Source of the DNA: Sedimentitalea sp039941015 | GTDB lineage: Bacteria > Pseudomonadota > Alphaproteobacteria > Rhodobacterales > Rhodobacteraceae | Strand: one strand, 5' to 3' | Length of the DNA stretch: 64,000 bases | Assembly: GCF_039941015.1 (NCBI RefSeq) | Contig: NZ_JBDVFI010000094.1 | In this document: positions 18,973-27,681 of the stretch, piece by piece | Layout of the letters: each line of letters begins with the position of its first letter | How positions within the stretch are numbered: the first letter of the stretch is position 1 | Notes under the pieces: model-generated | The model's database searches: none | What the model saw: only the letters and a program-made list of their open reading frames with translations | What the model was told of the DNA's origin: nothing | Translations under genes and position numbers: made by a program

Positions 18973-19893
18973 TCAGAACGCTGCAAAGCGAAGCACCGGG
19001 CCGAGCGATGTCGGAAGGCTGGCGATATGTTTCGCACCGTCATAAACCTGATGCGACACCTCAACTCCATCAATTTTGCTCAGGCGCGCGACGAGGGCAT
19101 GGAATGTGGCGGGCGCGTCAGTGGGGATCGGTCCTTGGCTGCCGGTGCGTTTTTCGCGGTTGCCACTGGCAAGATAGAGCCGGATCAGACCGTTCTCCGA
19201 GCGATGTGGCAGACCCGCTTCCAGAACCCGGTCAAATTGTTCCGGGTTCAGCCAGAGCGACGGGCTGATCGCCGCAAAGCGCGCAAAGCTGTCAGGATGC
19301 AACACCATCAGATTGAGCACAAACAGACCCGCAAGCGAGTGACCCCAAATCGTGCGTTTCGCGGGATTTATTGCAACTCCGGCTTCGGCGCGTTCGCGCA
19401 ACCCCTGCAACAGCAATGGGATAAATTCGGGAGCACCGCCTATCGCACGGTCTTGGTTGCCCGTCGCGGATGGGCGCTCGGTTTGATCCGGAAAACTCAG
19501 GTCACGCGCACGGGCGATACGGTCAAACTGTTCGTCGGTGCGCTGCCCGATGCCGATCACAACCAGTTCCGGGACATCGGCAAGCTGCTCCGCGCTGATG
19601 AAATCAAAGGCGGCATTTCCATCGAGCATGTAAAGAACCGGCCAGCCATCTGCCGGGGCTGGCGTTCTGGGAACCGCGCGAAATATTCGATAGGGCGCAT
19701 CGTTCACGTCTGCCATGAGATGGGCGATATCCTCGATATCAAGCATCTGGATCTCATGGCTCACGCATGGCTCGTGCAAAATCCGATGTGCGCTTTTGCG
19801 ACCGCCATGGGGGGGCAGATCCAGTTCGACCGCCGGGATAATCGGCTCAAACAGCGGTGCCGTAGCACTTATATCTCCGGATTTTTCCGACAT
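18973..19893 (-). CDS. IroE/Fes-like siderophore esterase
   Basis: This 306-residue alpha/beta hydrolase has the nucleophile motif WGHSLAGLFVLNLM, LYMLDGNAAFDF, and a late GAKH histidine segment, as in the IroE/Fes-like esterases that open enterobactin-type trilactones. No Sec signal or N-terminal membrane anchor is obvious, so cytoplasmic action on imported ferric siderophore is inferred; IroE proper is periplasmic. It is convergent with the NRPS gene and divergent from the binding-protein gene at 19980. The context, next to an EntF-like thioesterase product, strongly supports the role. A generic carbohydrate or acyl esterase is the alternative. Confidence 0.78.
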   Translation of the reverse strand: MSEKSGDISATAPLFEPIIPAVELDLPPHGGRKSAHRILHEPCVSHEIQMLDIEDIAHLMADVNDAPYRIFRAVPRTPAPADGWPVLYMLDGNAAFDFISAEQLADVPELVVIGIGQRTDEQFDRIARARDLSFPDQTERPSATGNQDRAIGGAPEFIPLLLQGLRERAEAGVAINPAKRTIWGHSLAGLFVLNLMVLHPDSFARFAAISPSLWLNPEQFDRVLEAGLPHRSENGLIRLYLASGNREKRTGSQGPIPTDAPATFHALVARLSKIDGVEVSHQVYDGAKHIASLPTSLGPVLRFAAF

Positions 19894-19979
19894 CGGACTT
19901 CACACCGTTTGAGAGGGGGAATGACGCGCTTTCATGCCATAGCGGTCTCGAACTCTTCTCGCAATATCAAGGAGCTGCA

Positions 19980-21095
19980 ATGTTGAGTCGTCTAGCTATC
20001 CGGCGCTGGACGCGCACGATTGCCGTTTGGGCATGTCTTTTGATTCCACCTGTTGCGGCGATGGCGGAAATTGCAGTGGTGGATATCACCGGACGCGAGA
20101 TTCGGCTTGCGGCACCGGCGACCCGGATTGTGCTGGGCGATGCCCGGCATGTTGTGGTCTTGGACATGATTGTTGACGACCCGATTGCGCGCATCGTGGG
20201 CTGGCGGCAGGACAAGGCGCTTGATCCCGCGCGCCTTGCGGCGTTTCAAGAGCGGTTTCCGTCCATTGCCGACATTGTCTCAGTAGGCGCAGGCAATCGT
20301 CGCCTGTCGGTCGAAAGCACGATCGCGCTGGAGCCAGATCTTGTTGTGCTGTCATTGATCGATGCCCGCGATCCCAATACGGAATACCTGTTAGGTCAGC
20401 TGGATGCGGCTGGCATACCGGTCGTCTTCGTGGATTTCTTTAGCCATCCGCTCGAAAACACGACAAAGAGCATCGGAATTCTGTCTCGGGTTATGGGCAG
20501 CACCGACAAATCAACAGAGTTGATCGCGTTCTATGACGCGCATCTGGCGAAGATACAGGAGCGGCTGGCCAAGCTTGATCCGCCTCGGCCAAGCGTTTTT
20601 GTGCAGGTCCACGCCACGCCGGATCAGTGTTGCGCGACGGTTGGTGGCGGTGTGTTCCATGATTTTGTCACCGCCGCTGGCGGTCGTAATCTAGGTGCCG
20701 AAACCGTGCCGGGCATCATGGGCAACGTGGGCTTAGAAAACCTGATCGCGTTGGATCCCGATTTCTTTCTGGCCTCAGGTGGGCAACATCTGCGGGCCCG
20801 TGGGGGTCTGGTCTTGGGGGCAGGCGTTGACAGTCACGAGGCGCGCGACAGTTTTGCAACCTTGTTAGCCGCCCCCGGCGTTAAAGATTTGCGCGCGGTA
20901 GAAGACGGAAATGCGATGGCCTTTTGGCATCTGTTCAATGACTCTCCCATGCACATCGTGCTGATCGAACATCTGGTCCGCACATTCCACCCCGAGGTGT
21001 TTTCGGACCTCGACCCAGCTGCGACATTACGCGAGATGCAGAGGCGGTTCTCTTCGGTTTCGGTGTCGGGGACTTGGTGGATCGACGCCCCGTGA
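19980..21095 (+). CDS. Periplasmic iron-siderophore binding protein (FepB type)
   Basis: This 371-residue substrate-binding protein of the helical-backbone (BtuF/FepB) class has an N-terminal signal peptide (residues 1 to about 29, cleaved near AMAEI). The opening VDITGREIRLAAPATRIVL and the STIALEPDLVVLSL segment are typical of TroA-like ferric siderophore binders. It would pass the ferric catecholate from the outer-membrane receptor to the permease that follows. The stop overlaps the permease GTG start (GTGA at 21092-21095). The ligand is inferred from its neighbours. Confidence 0.87.
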   Translation: MLSRLAIRRWTRTIAVWACLLIPPVAAMAEIAVVDITGREIRLAAPATRIVLGDARHVVVLDMIVDDPIARIVGWRQDKALDPARLAAFQERFPSIADIVSVGAGNRRLSVESTIALEPDLVVLSLIDARDPNTEYLLGQLDAAGIPVVFVDFFSHPLENTTKSIGILSRVMGSTDKSTELIAFYDAHLAKIQERLAKLDPPRPSVFVQVHATPDQCCATVGGGVFHDFVTAAGGRNLGAETVPGIMGNVGLENLIALDPDFFLASGGQHLRARGGLVLGAGVDSHEARDSFATLLAAPGVKDLRAVEDGNAMAFWHLFNDSPMHIVLIEHLVRTFHPEVFSDLDPAATLREMQRRFSSVSVSGTWWIDAP

Positions 21096-22144
21096 CCGCC
21101 ACCTCACAGACATATATTGCCGCGCATCGGCGCAGAAATCAGCGCCGGGTTGCGCTGGTTTTCGGGTTGGGGTTTCTCGCCCTGTGCGGTGTTCTGGCTG
21201 ATATCGTTCTTGGGCCGTCGGGCTTGCCGCTTGGCGAAGTGCTCAAGGTCCTGACAGGAACCGGCGAAACGACGCGTGGAGCCGAGGTGATCGTGTGGAG
21301 CGTGCGCCTTCCTGTCGCCGTGCTCGCGCTGCTCGTGGGGGCGGCGCTTTCGCTGGCGGGCACCGAAATGCAAACGGTTCTGGAAAATCCGCTGGCTGAA
21401 CCCTTTACGCTGGGAGTCTCGTCATCGGCGGCATTGGGCGCCGGGATCGCCATCATTCTTGGGTGGAGCCTGCCGATGCTGCCAGCGACCTGGGCAGTCA
21501 CCGCGAATGCCTTTCTCTTTGCCTTGCTGTCACTGATGATCCTGCAGGTCGCGGCGGTTTCGCGATCCGGTGGGCCGACTGTCGTCATCCTGTTCGGAAT
21601 CGCGCTGAACTTTACCGCCGGATCACTCTTGGCGCTGGTTCAGTTCGTGGCCTCAGCAGATGCGTTGCAACAACTGGTGTTCTGGACCATGGGGAGCCTC
21701 GCCGGAGCACGATGGGAAGGGATTCTGCTGGTGGCCCTGACCTTCGCCCTCGTGCTGCCATTCTCGATGCGTGCCTCATGGAAGCTGACCGCGCTGCGGT
21801 TCGGGGCCGAGCAGGCGCAAGGGTTCGGTGTGGACGTCGCGACACTGCGTAAATGGGCGCTGATCCGGATCAGCCTGCTGGCGGCGGGCGCCGTTTCCAT
21901 CGCCGGGGTGATCGGCTTTGTCGGGTTGGCAGGTCCACATATCGCGCGGATCGCCGTTGGCGAAGATCATCGGTTCTTATTGCCCGCCTCCGTATTGACC
22001 GGTGCCGTGATGATGTCCTTTGCGTCTATTGCATCCAAGATGTTGGTGCCCGGCATTCTGTTGCCCATCGGCATCGTGACATCTCTGGTCGGCTTGCCCG
22101 TGTTCTTTGTTCTTATCCTGCGCCGGGGACGCGCGATCGGATGA
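21092..22144 (+). CDS. FecCD-family iron-siderophore ABC permease
   Basis: From GTG 21092 this encodes 350 residues with about nine to ten membrane helices. The BtuC/FecCD signatures are AGTEMQTVLENPLAEPFTLG and the ATPase-contacting GFVGLAGPHIARI near the C-terminus. It forms the inner-membrane channel for ferric siderophore. Only one permease gene is present, so the channel is presumably a homodimer, unlike the FepD-FepG pair of E. coli. It is coupled by GTGA to the binding-protein gene and by ATGA to the ATPase gene. Confidence 0.9.
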   Translation: MTATSQTYIAAHRRRNQRRVALVFGLGFLALCGVLADIVLGPSGLPLGEVLKVLTGTGETTRGAEVIVWSVRLPVAVLALLVGAALSLAGTEMQTVLENPLAEPFTLGVSSSAALGAGIAIILGWSLPMLPATWAVTANAFLFALLSLMILQVAAVSRSGGPTVVILFGIALNFTAGSLLALVQFVASADALQQLVFWTMGSLAGARWEGILLVALTFALVLPFSMRASWKLTALRFGAEQAQGFGVDVATLRKWALIRISLLAAGAVSIAGVIGFVGLAGPHIARIAVGEDHRFLLPASVLTGAVMMSFASIASKMLVPGILLPIGIVTSLVGLPVFFVLILRRGRAIG

Positions 22145-22911
22145 CATTAGAGTTACGCGATATCGTCGTGTCACGAAGGGGCAAATCCATCTTGAATGGC
22201 GTATCGGTTTTTCCGTTCAAGCAGGGAGAATTCATTGCGCTTGTGGGGCCGAACGGGGCGGGAAAATCCACCTTGCTGCGCGCGCTTTCACAGACCTTGC
22301 CCTATCAGGGCAGCGCGGTTCTGAACGGCCAGGACCTAGCAAAGATGAAGCAGAGCCTGAGATCGGATCTGGTTGGATATCTGCCACAGAACTTGCAGAG
22401 TCAGACAGATCTGACCGTGCTTGAAAGCCTTTTGGTTGCGATGCACGCGGGCGGTGGCAAACGCATGCAAGCGGCTGTGCAGATGACAAGGTTCGACGCG
22501 CTGCTTAGTCGGTTTTCCATTGCTCACCTGACGGAGCGACCCCTGTCGAGCCTGTCGGGTGGTCAACGTCAGACAGTGGGTCTGGCGCAGTCGCTTGTAC
22601 GGGACCCAACGTTGCTGTTGCTGGATGAACCCACGGCGGCGCTGGATCTGGCGATGCAGTTTCGCATCCTGTCCGAACTGCAGCTCCTGGCGCGCGAAGG
22701 CCGTATCGTGATTGCGGTCTTGCATGACCTCAGCCAGGCAGCTCGCTGGGCCGACCGGATCGTCGTGCTGCATGAGGGCTGCATTCACGGTCAGGGTAGC
22801 CCTGGCAACATGTTGACCCCGGATGTTCTGGCCGAGGTCTACAAGATTTCAGCGCGCGTCGAACATGACAGCAAGGGAAATCTGATCACAGCCGTGGATG
22901 GGCTGGTGTGA
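22141..22911 (+). CDS. Iron-siderophore ABC transporter ATPase
   Basis: From ATG 22141, which overlaps the permease stop (ATGA), this encodes 256 residues; an open frame extends upstream but has no coding character there. It carries Walker A GPNGAGKSTLL, the Q-loop near YLPQNLQ, the ABC signature LSGGQRQTV, Walker B LLLLDEPTAALD and the switch histidine in VLHDLSQAA. It powers ferric siderophore import with the preceding permease. It is the last gene of the plus-strand siderophore locus and is convergent with the broken Hint gene. Confidence 0.93.
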   Translation: MTLELRDIVVSRRGKSILNGVSVFPFKQGEFIALVGPNGAGKSTLLRALSQTLPYQGSAVLNGQDLAKMKQSLRSDLVGYLPQNLQSQTDLTVLESLLVAMHAGGGKRMQAAVQMTRFDALLSRFSIAHLTERPLSSLSGGQRQTVGLAQSLVRDPTLLLLDEPTAALDLAMQFRILSELQLLAREGRIVIAVLHDLSQAARWADRIVVLHEGCIHGQGSPGNMLTPDVLAEVYKISARVEHDSKGNLITAVDGLV

Positions 22912-22915
22912 CGGG

Positions 22916-23987
22916 CTAGAGCAGCGGCGCGACCAAAGGTTGGTCGTTTTTCTGGTGACGCGTCGCAAGGTTGCGGGCTTGGCGTCCCGATGCAAGCTGA
23001 CGAGCCGACAGGGGGCAAGACCTTTGTATCGGCCAACGCGGGAAAGAGCGAAAAAATCTCTTCTCGTGCAGCGCTGCCAATTGATTTCAACGCCTGCGCG
23101 CCCGTGTAGAGGCTCTCTGTCTCGGCACCGTTGGCGTAGACGATTTCATGCTGATCAAACAGGAAATGAACGTACTCGACCTCTTTTACGTCATCGGCAA
23201 TCTCAATTCCGGGGCACTCTGTCAGATGTTTTGCGGCCACCAGAACTTCGGTCGTGTCAAAGGACCGCGCAACGATGCGAGACCGAATGAGGATCCGGTG
23301 TTGTGGAGAGACAAGCAGATCTGATCCCGGAAGCCCCATCCCTAAAGCACCTGCTGAAATCCGGATCGGTCGAAGACGTGGAGCGGTCTGAAGATTGCTC
23401 TGTCCGAGAAAGCGCGATCCGACCCAGCGAACAGGCTGGAAACCATTGTCGCGGGTCCGCAGAAGATCACCAACCACGATATCCTCAACGGCCTTCTGTC
23501 CGTCGAGCGTGTCGATCATCGTACCCGATGTAAAGCAGGGGGCCTCTTCGTATGTTTCGTATGTGTTGTCGGTTCTGAGATACGACGATCTTTCAGCGTT
23601 GAACGTATAGGATACGCCGGGCACCAACGGTGCTGTCGAAATAATTCCCTGAACACTGCCTTGCTGAGTACCGTTTCCACCAAAATGGATGGACGTTACC
23701 TTGTGCCCGGTTGCTGTGTTCGTAAGATCGTACGCGGAATTGTAGGTTGTCCCTGCGGCGTAGGTGACTTCGCCGATAGTGACAGCTTCGGTGAAGGTTT
23801 GCGGACCTACCGAAGTGATCTCGTCAATCTGACCGTCAGCGTCGTCTACTTCCACATTCACCGGTGTTGCGCCGGGTCTTAGCTACAAGGTGAATATGGG
23901 CCTTCCAGCGGCCGCACCTCCTGCTTCGTTTGGAGGAGCAGAACCAACAATGAAATCGTAGGCGGCGTATATGAGTATGAACGGCAA
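22916..23987 (-). pseudogene. Hint-domain (hedgehog/intein type) protein gene, broken
   Basis: Reading from a TTG at 23987 gives an N-terminus of the Hint_2 family (AYDFIVGSAPPNEAGG) up to an in-frame TAG at 23883-23885. The same frame then continues with NVEVDDADGQIDEITSVG and the Hint core CFTSGTMIDTLDGQKAVEDI, GDLLRTRDNGFQPV and ISPQHR-like LVSPQHRILI. Near 23011-23015 (five G on plus) the family C-terminus ARNLATRHQKNDQPLVAP continues only after a one-base shift and ends at TAG 22918-22916. So there are two lesions, a stop and a frameshift. The intact family is secreted and common in roseobacters. A sequencing error could explain the homopolymer shift but hardly both. Confidence 0.8.
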
Positions 23988-24248
23988 TTGGGCGACCCTT
24001 GGGGAAATGGTTAACAACCCGTTATCGCGTTAGCAGATCAAGCCTTCCGAACCAACTTGACCGAACACAAGCGTTCGTGAGCAGAATCACGGTGGCAGGC
24101 GATTGTTCGATACCTGAGCAGCTTTCGAACAAGTTGACGCGCCTTGTCATCTCTTGAGTTAAAGGCTTGTTCGACACCCCGGAAACCACTCTTTTTGTCG
24201 TAGAACATGACGACAGAAGCCGTGATCAGCCTGCGAAGGAGCCAGAAC

Positions 24249-25310
24249 TCAACGTTCGGCAAGAAATGACAGCCCGGACACAAGCTGCTTAAGTCCAAGG
24301 GCGGCCCCGGCAAAGATTGCCGCAAACGTGATTGGCGCGCTGTAGGCGAGTAGCGAGAAGGCGGAAATGCCCTGTCCTACGCTGCATCCAACCGCGATGA
24401 TGGCTCCGGGCCCCATTATTGCGGCACCTAGCATCTGGCGTTTGAGTTCGCGGGGGTCTTCGCAGGCTTCCCAGCGAAAATGACCTTTCGACCAAGAGCC
24501 GAGGAGCGCACCGATGAGAACTCCTGCAACTGATCCAACCGCGAACGACAGCGAGGTTCCGGATGCTGTCATGACATAAAGTAGTGTATCCCCGAGCGGC
24601 GCAGCGAAGGTATGGGTTTGCACCGTCTCTGCGTCAAAGCCATGTTCGGCAACCCAACTCGTGCCAAGCCAGCCTGACACGATTGCCACGCCGACGGCTG
24701 CGCCCCAAAGGATCTGCGAGGGCGTGCTGCGAAACCGGTCGTTTGCAACTGCGAAGACCACCAGTGCAGCTCCGACGATCAAACCATGTATCCATGCCGG
24801 AACAGAGGTCAGGCGTTCGGCAAGAAAACTGACGCTTTGTGGCGCGCTGAGATCCATTTCGATCGGGAAGAGCCAGACCCTCAGATACGCCAAGGGACCT
24901 GACATCACGGCATAGGCAGAGAGCGCCATGATCACAACGATAACGAATGATCGCAGATCGCCCCCGCCGAGCCGCGCCAGCGCGCCATAGCCGCAGTTTC
25001 CGCTGATCGCCATGCCATATCCGAACATGAGACCGCCGACGATCGAGCCAATGGGGTTCCAGGTCTGCGCAAGATAGGTCGTGCCAACTGGGTCGAGCCA
25101 CCCCAAAGCAATGGCCGTGTGGCTGCCGACGATTGCGACGCCAATCGCGACGGCCCACATCCGCAATCGCTGATCATCATTTGCATAGAGATAGTCTTCG
25201 ATCGCGCCCAAGGTACAGAAACGACCGATGCGTGCGGCGAGACCAAGAACAATGCCGCCAACAAGCCCAATCAGGGCAACAGTGTTGGCATCTCCCAAGA
25301 GTTCGAGCAT
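24249..25310 (-). CDS. soxT: YeeE/YedE family thiosulfate-type transporter, copy 1
   Basis: This 353-residue membrane protein has about nine to ten helices and belongs to the YeeE/YedE (DUF395) family. The three conserved cysteines of the thiosulfate transporter TsuA are present as RIGRFCTLGAIE, ISGNCGYGAL and AVGCSVGQGI. It likely brings thiosulfate or a related sulfur anion across the inner membrane. It lies downstream of soxS and soxR on the same strand with 42 bases to soxR, as SoxT proteins do in several sox clusters. Whether it feeds sulfur to biosynthesis or acts in signalling through SoxR is not known from sequence. Confidence 0.82.
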   Translation of the reverse strand: MLELLGDANTVALIGLVGGIVLGLAARIGRFCTLGAIEDYLYANDDQRLRMWAVAIGVAIVGSHTAIALGWLDPVGTTYLAQTWNPIGSIVGGLMFGYGMAISGNCGYGALARLGGGDLRSFVIVVIMALSAYAVMSGPLAYLRVWLFPIEMDLSAPQSVSFLAERLTSVPAWIHGLIVGAALVVFAVANDRFRSTPSQILWGAAVGVAIVSGWLGTSWVAEHGFDAETVQTHTFAAPLGDTLLYVMTASGTSLSFAVGSVAGVLIGALLGSWSKGHFRWEACEDPRELKRQMLGAAIMGPGAIIAVGCSVGQGISAFSLLAYSAPITFAAIFAGAALGLKQLVSGLSFLAER

Positions 25311-25352
25311 TGCCAGTCTCCTCCCAAAGCTGGCGGTGTATCCGTCGTGTTC

Positions 25353-25703
25353 CTACTTTTCTCTGCAGAAAAGATCGTAAACGACTTCGAGGATCCGCGT
25401 TGATCGGTCATCTGCCAATCGGTAGTAGATCGTCTTTCCTTCGCGCCGCGTCTTGACCAAGCCTTCAAATCGCAGGCGGGACAGTTGTTGTGAAACCGCG
25501 GCCTGCCGTGCTGACAGCATTTCCTCCATCTGCGTGACGGATTTTTCACCAGACGCCAAATAGCACAGGATCATCAGGCGTCCCTCATGGCTAATCGCCT
25601 TGAGGAAGTTTGATGCCGTCTGAGCATTCTCCATCATTCTGTCCTGGTCTTCGGCGCACATGTCCGTGGAAAACACAGGCAGTTTCGAAGATTTGTCCAA
25701 CAA
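25353..25703 (-). CDS. soxR: ArsR-family regulator SoxR
   Basis: This 116-residue winged-helix repressor of the ArsR/SmtB type reads AISHEGRLMILCYL for the dimer and DNA-binding region and ARQAAVSQQLSRLRFEGLV for the recognition helix. Two cysteines (one in ILCYL, one in YDLFCREK) fit a sulfur-responsive thiol switch, as known for SoxR of Paracoccus. It should repress the divergent soxVW and the soxXYZABCDEF genes and be relieved by sulfur compounds. The TTG start at 25703 has a good GAGG site; an ATG at 25661 is an alternative. It is cotranscribed with soxS and the transporter. Confidence 0.88.
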   Translation of the reverse strand: MLDKSSKLPVFSTDMCAEDQDRMMENAQTASNFLKAISHEGRLMILCYLASGEKSVTQMEEMLSARQAAVSQQLSRLRFEGLVKTRREGKTIYYRLADDRSTRILEVVYDLFCREK

Positions 25704-25761
25704 GATCGCCTCGCTTTGATAACTTCACGCATTCAAATCAGTCTATGTGATTTGCCACGGA

Positions 25762-26136
25762 TTAGCCAGAGGTCTCAACCGACACCCCAGCGTCACGCAG
25801 CAGAACACCGAGCAACCCCCAGAAAAAGTCCTGGCCCGGATATCCTTCGATGCGGCCCAGTTCCTCGCCGTTCTCAAGCAGCACAAAGGTTGGTGTAAAA
25901 TGCAGTGGCCGCGCCAGTGTCACATCCGCTGGCGTGGGCTGGTCAATGTCGATGCGCCGAAGAGGGGCGGCCTTGCCTTCCGAGGTCTTGGGGTAGATCC
26001 CGGATATCTCGGAATCCCAGCGGGCGCACCACATACAGCCGTCTTCTTGTGCCATCAAAAGCGTCATTTCGGCACGCAAAGTCACGGGCGCAAACAGCGT
26101 CGTGACGGCAAGCAGAATGAAGTAGAAGTGGCGCAT
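25762..26136 (-). CDS. soxS: Periplasmic thioredoxin SoxS
   Basis: From ATG 26136 this encodes 124 residues with GGAG placed 6 bases upstream; a GTG at 26139 is less likely. A signal peptide ends near TLRAE. The thioredoxin-like active site is GCMWC, and a cis-Pro segment FTPTFVLL follows. In Paracoccus SoxS keeps SoxY in an active state and influences sox expression; that is family knowledge. The gene diverges from soxV across an 80-base region that holds a candidate operator. Confidence 0.87.
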   Translation of the reverse strand: MRHFYFILLAVTTLFAPVTLRAEMTLLMAQEDGCMWCARWDSEISGIYPKTSEGKAAPLRRIDIDQPTPADVTLARPLHFTPTFVLLENGEELGRIEGYPGQDFFWGLLGVLLRDAGVSVETSG

Positions 26137-26216
26137 CACAAGCTCCGATTGACCGCGACAGAATATCTTTATATTTTTGAATGTGTGAATGATAGGCTTC
26201 TGGATCGGATTTGACC
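26137..26216. promoter_or_regulatory. soxS-soxV divergent promoter region with candidate SoxR site
   Basis: This AT-rich interval between divergent soxS and soxV corresponds to one of the two regions bound by SoxR in Paracoccus. It contains TGAATGTGTGAATG, a direct repeat of TGAATG. Read on the minus strand, positions 26191-26181 give CATTCACACAT, an 11-base word found again upstream of soxB at 29917-29927. No perfect dyad is visible here. Confidence 0.5.
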
Positions 26217-26957
26217 ATGCTCGACATCACATTTGCAGGAGCTTTGGTGGCCGGGCTGTTGTCGTTTCTATCGCCCTGTATCCTGCCGATGGTGCCATTC
26301 TACCTCAGTTATCTGGCTGGTGTCGGGATGGAGCAAATATCAACCAACGCCGAAATCCCCCGTGATGTCCGCCGCAAAGCAACGGTCGCGGCCTTGGCAT
26401 TTGCGATGGGGATCATAACGGTCTTTATGGCGCTTGGTGCGACGGCGTCGATTTTCGGGCAATTGGTCCGGGAGTATTTCGACATCCTGCGATGGATGGC
26501 GGCGGCGGTCATCATCGCGATGGGGCTGCATTTTCTGGGCGTTATTCGGATCGGATTTCTCTATCGCCAGTTACGTGCGGATTTGGGAGGAACCTCGGAT
26601 GTAAGGCTGGTCGGTGCCTACGTCCTCGGCTTGGCCTTTGCATTTGGATGGACACCCTGTGTCGGGCCAGTTCTGGCCGCCATTCTGTTCACGGCCGCAG
26701 GAACCGAGACAGCTTGGCGCGGTGCTGCGCTCCTTCTTGTCTACGGGGTGGGGATGACCGCGCCATTCGTTCTGGCGGCGTTTCTGGTGCGACCATTCAT
26801 GCGTTGGATTGCGTGTTTCAGAAAGCACCTGGGGTTGATCGAAAAGGCGATGGGCAGTCTGCTGATCCTGTTTGGCCTGCTGATTGCAACCAACTCGGTA
26901 AATCAAATCGCCCAATGGATGCTTGACCACATGCCGTGGCTGGCCGCCATCGGCTAA
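26217..26957 (+). CDS. soxV: CcdA/DsbD-type membrane thiol transporter SoxV
   Basis: From ATG 26217 this encodes 246 residues; TTG at 26211 would add two. It has six membrane helices of the CcdA family, with the redox cysteines in FLSPCILPMVPFYL and GWTPCVGPVLAA. SoxV carries electrons from cytoplasmic thioredoxin to periplasmic SoxW. It opens the plus-strand sox operon and overlaps the frame of soxW slightly. Assignment to SoxV instead of cytochrome-maturation CcdA rests on its location between soxS and soxW. Confidence 0.9.
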   Translation: MLDITFAGALVAGLLSFLSPCILPMVPFYLSYLAGVGMEQISTNAEIPRDVRRKATVAALAFAMGIITVFMALGATASIFGQLVREYFDILRWMAAAVIIAMGLHFLGVIRIGFLYRQLRADLGGTSDVRLVGAYVLGLAFAFGWTPCVGPVLAAILFTAAGTETAWRGAALLLVYGVGMTAPFVLAAFLVRPFMRWIACFRKHLGLIEKAMGSLLILFGLLIATNSVNQIAQWMLDHMPWLAAIG

Positions 26958-26971
26958 TTCAGGAGAAGGTC

Positions 26972-27550
26972 ATGAAGCGAATTTTTGGGATGATAGTGGT
27001 ATGGCTGCTTGCCGGAGCGTTGTCTGCCGCCGAACTTGGTGATGATGGTCTGCACAAGGCGCCTTGGATGCGTGACACGTTCAAGGACCTACGGGAGGAC
27101 CTTGAGGAAGCCACAGCGGAAGGCAAGCGCTTGGTTCTGTTCATCGAGCAGCGGGGCTGTGTCTATTGCAAGAAGATGCATGATGATGTTTTCCCTCAGC
27201 CAGACTTGGCAACCTATATCGAAGAGAACTTTTTTGTTGTTCAACTGGATTTGCATGGCAGCGCAACAGCCGTCGACTTTGATGGAGAGGAGACCGAGCA
27301 AAGATCACTGATGCGCAAGTGGGGCATTCTGTTCACGCCAACGCTCGTCTTTCTACCCGAAGATGTGCCCGAGGATGCCACGGCCATCGAAGCGGCGGTT
27401 GCCGTCATGCCGGGGGCGTTTTCCAAAGGGACGACATTGGACCTTTTTACATGGGTAAACGAGAAGCGGTACGCGCCTGATAATGAGGAAGATTTTCAAC
27501 GATATCACGCGCGTCGCATCCAGGAACGCAACAATGTTTCGCAAGATTGA
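26972..27550 (+). CDS. soxW: Periplasmic thioredoxin SoxW
   Basis: From ATG 26972, with AGGAGAAGG just upstream, this encodes 192 residues. A signal peptide ends near ALSAAE. The thioredoxin-fold active site is RGCVYCKKMHDDVF, followed by a cis-Pro segment LFTPTLVFLP. It receives reducing equivalents from SoxV and is thought to reduce periplasmic partners of the Sox system. The start is 15 bases after the soxV stop. An operator-like repeat separates it from soxX. Confidence 0.9.
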   Translation: MKRIFGMIVVWLLAGALSAAELGDDGLHKAPWMRDTFKDLREDLEEATAEGKRLVLFIEQRGCVYCKKMHDDVFPQPDLATYIEENFFVVQLDLHGSATAVDFDGEETEQRSLMRKWGILFTPTLVFLPEDVPEDATAIEAAVAVMPGAFSKGTTLDLFTWVNEKRYAPDNEEDFQRYHARRIQERNNVSQD

Positions 27551-27571
27551 CAACCTCCGTCACAAATAAAA

Positions 27572-27598
27572 AAATTCAACATTATGAATTTAATGTTG
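27572..27598. promoter_or_regulatory. Nested inverted repeats upstream of soxX, candidate SoxR operator
   Basis: Two interleaved perfect inverted repeats occupy this AT-rich spot between soxW and soxX. One is AAATTCA-N6-TGAATTT at 27572-27591 and the other is CAACATTA-N6-TAATGTTG at 27577-27598. The soxW-soxX interval is a known SoxR-binding region in Paracoccus, and ArsR-family proteins bind imperfect dyads of this size. Binding by this SoxR is inferred. Confidence 0.6.
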
Positions 27599-27681
27599 CG
27601 ACAAAGCCCGTTCGTCGACTACGGTACCCAAAGGCTTTGGGTCGCAAGGCGTCTTTGGCGCGTTAGAAAATGGGAGGGATC

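Noticed and set aside
18832..19986. 384-codon plus-strand frame opposite the esterase
   Set aside because: The minus strand encodes the GHSLAG esterase; the plus-strand frame has no family character and would overlap the NRPS end.
24038..24325. 95-codon minus-strand frame between the Hint pseudogene and the transporter
   Set aside because: It overlaps the transporter C-terminus, and its translation shows no domain or signal.
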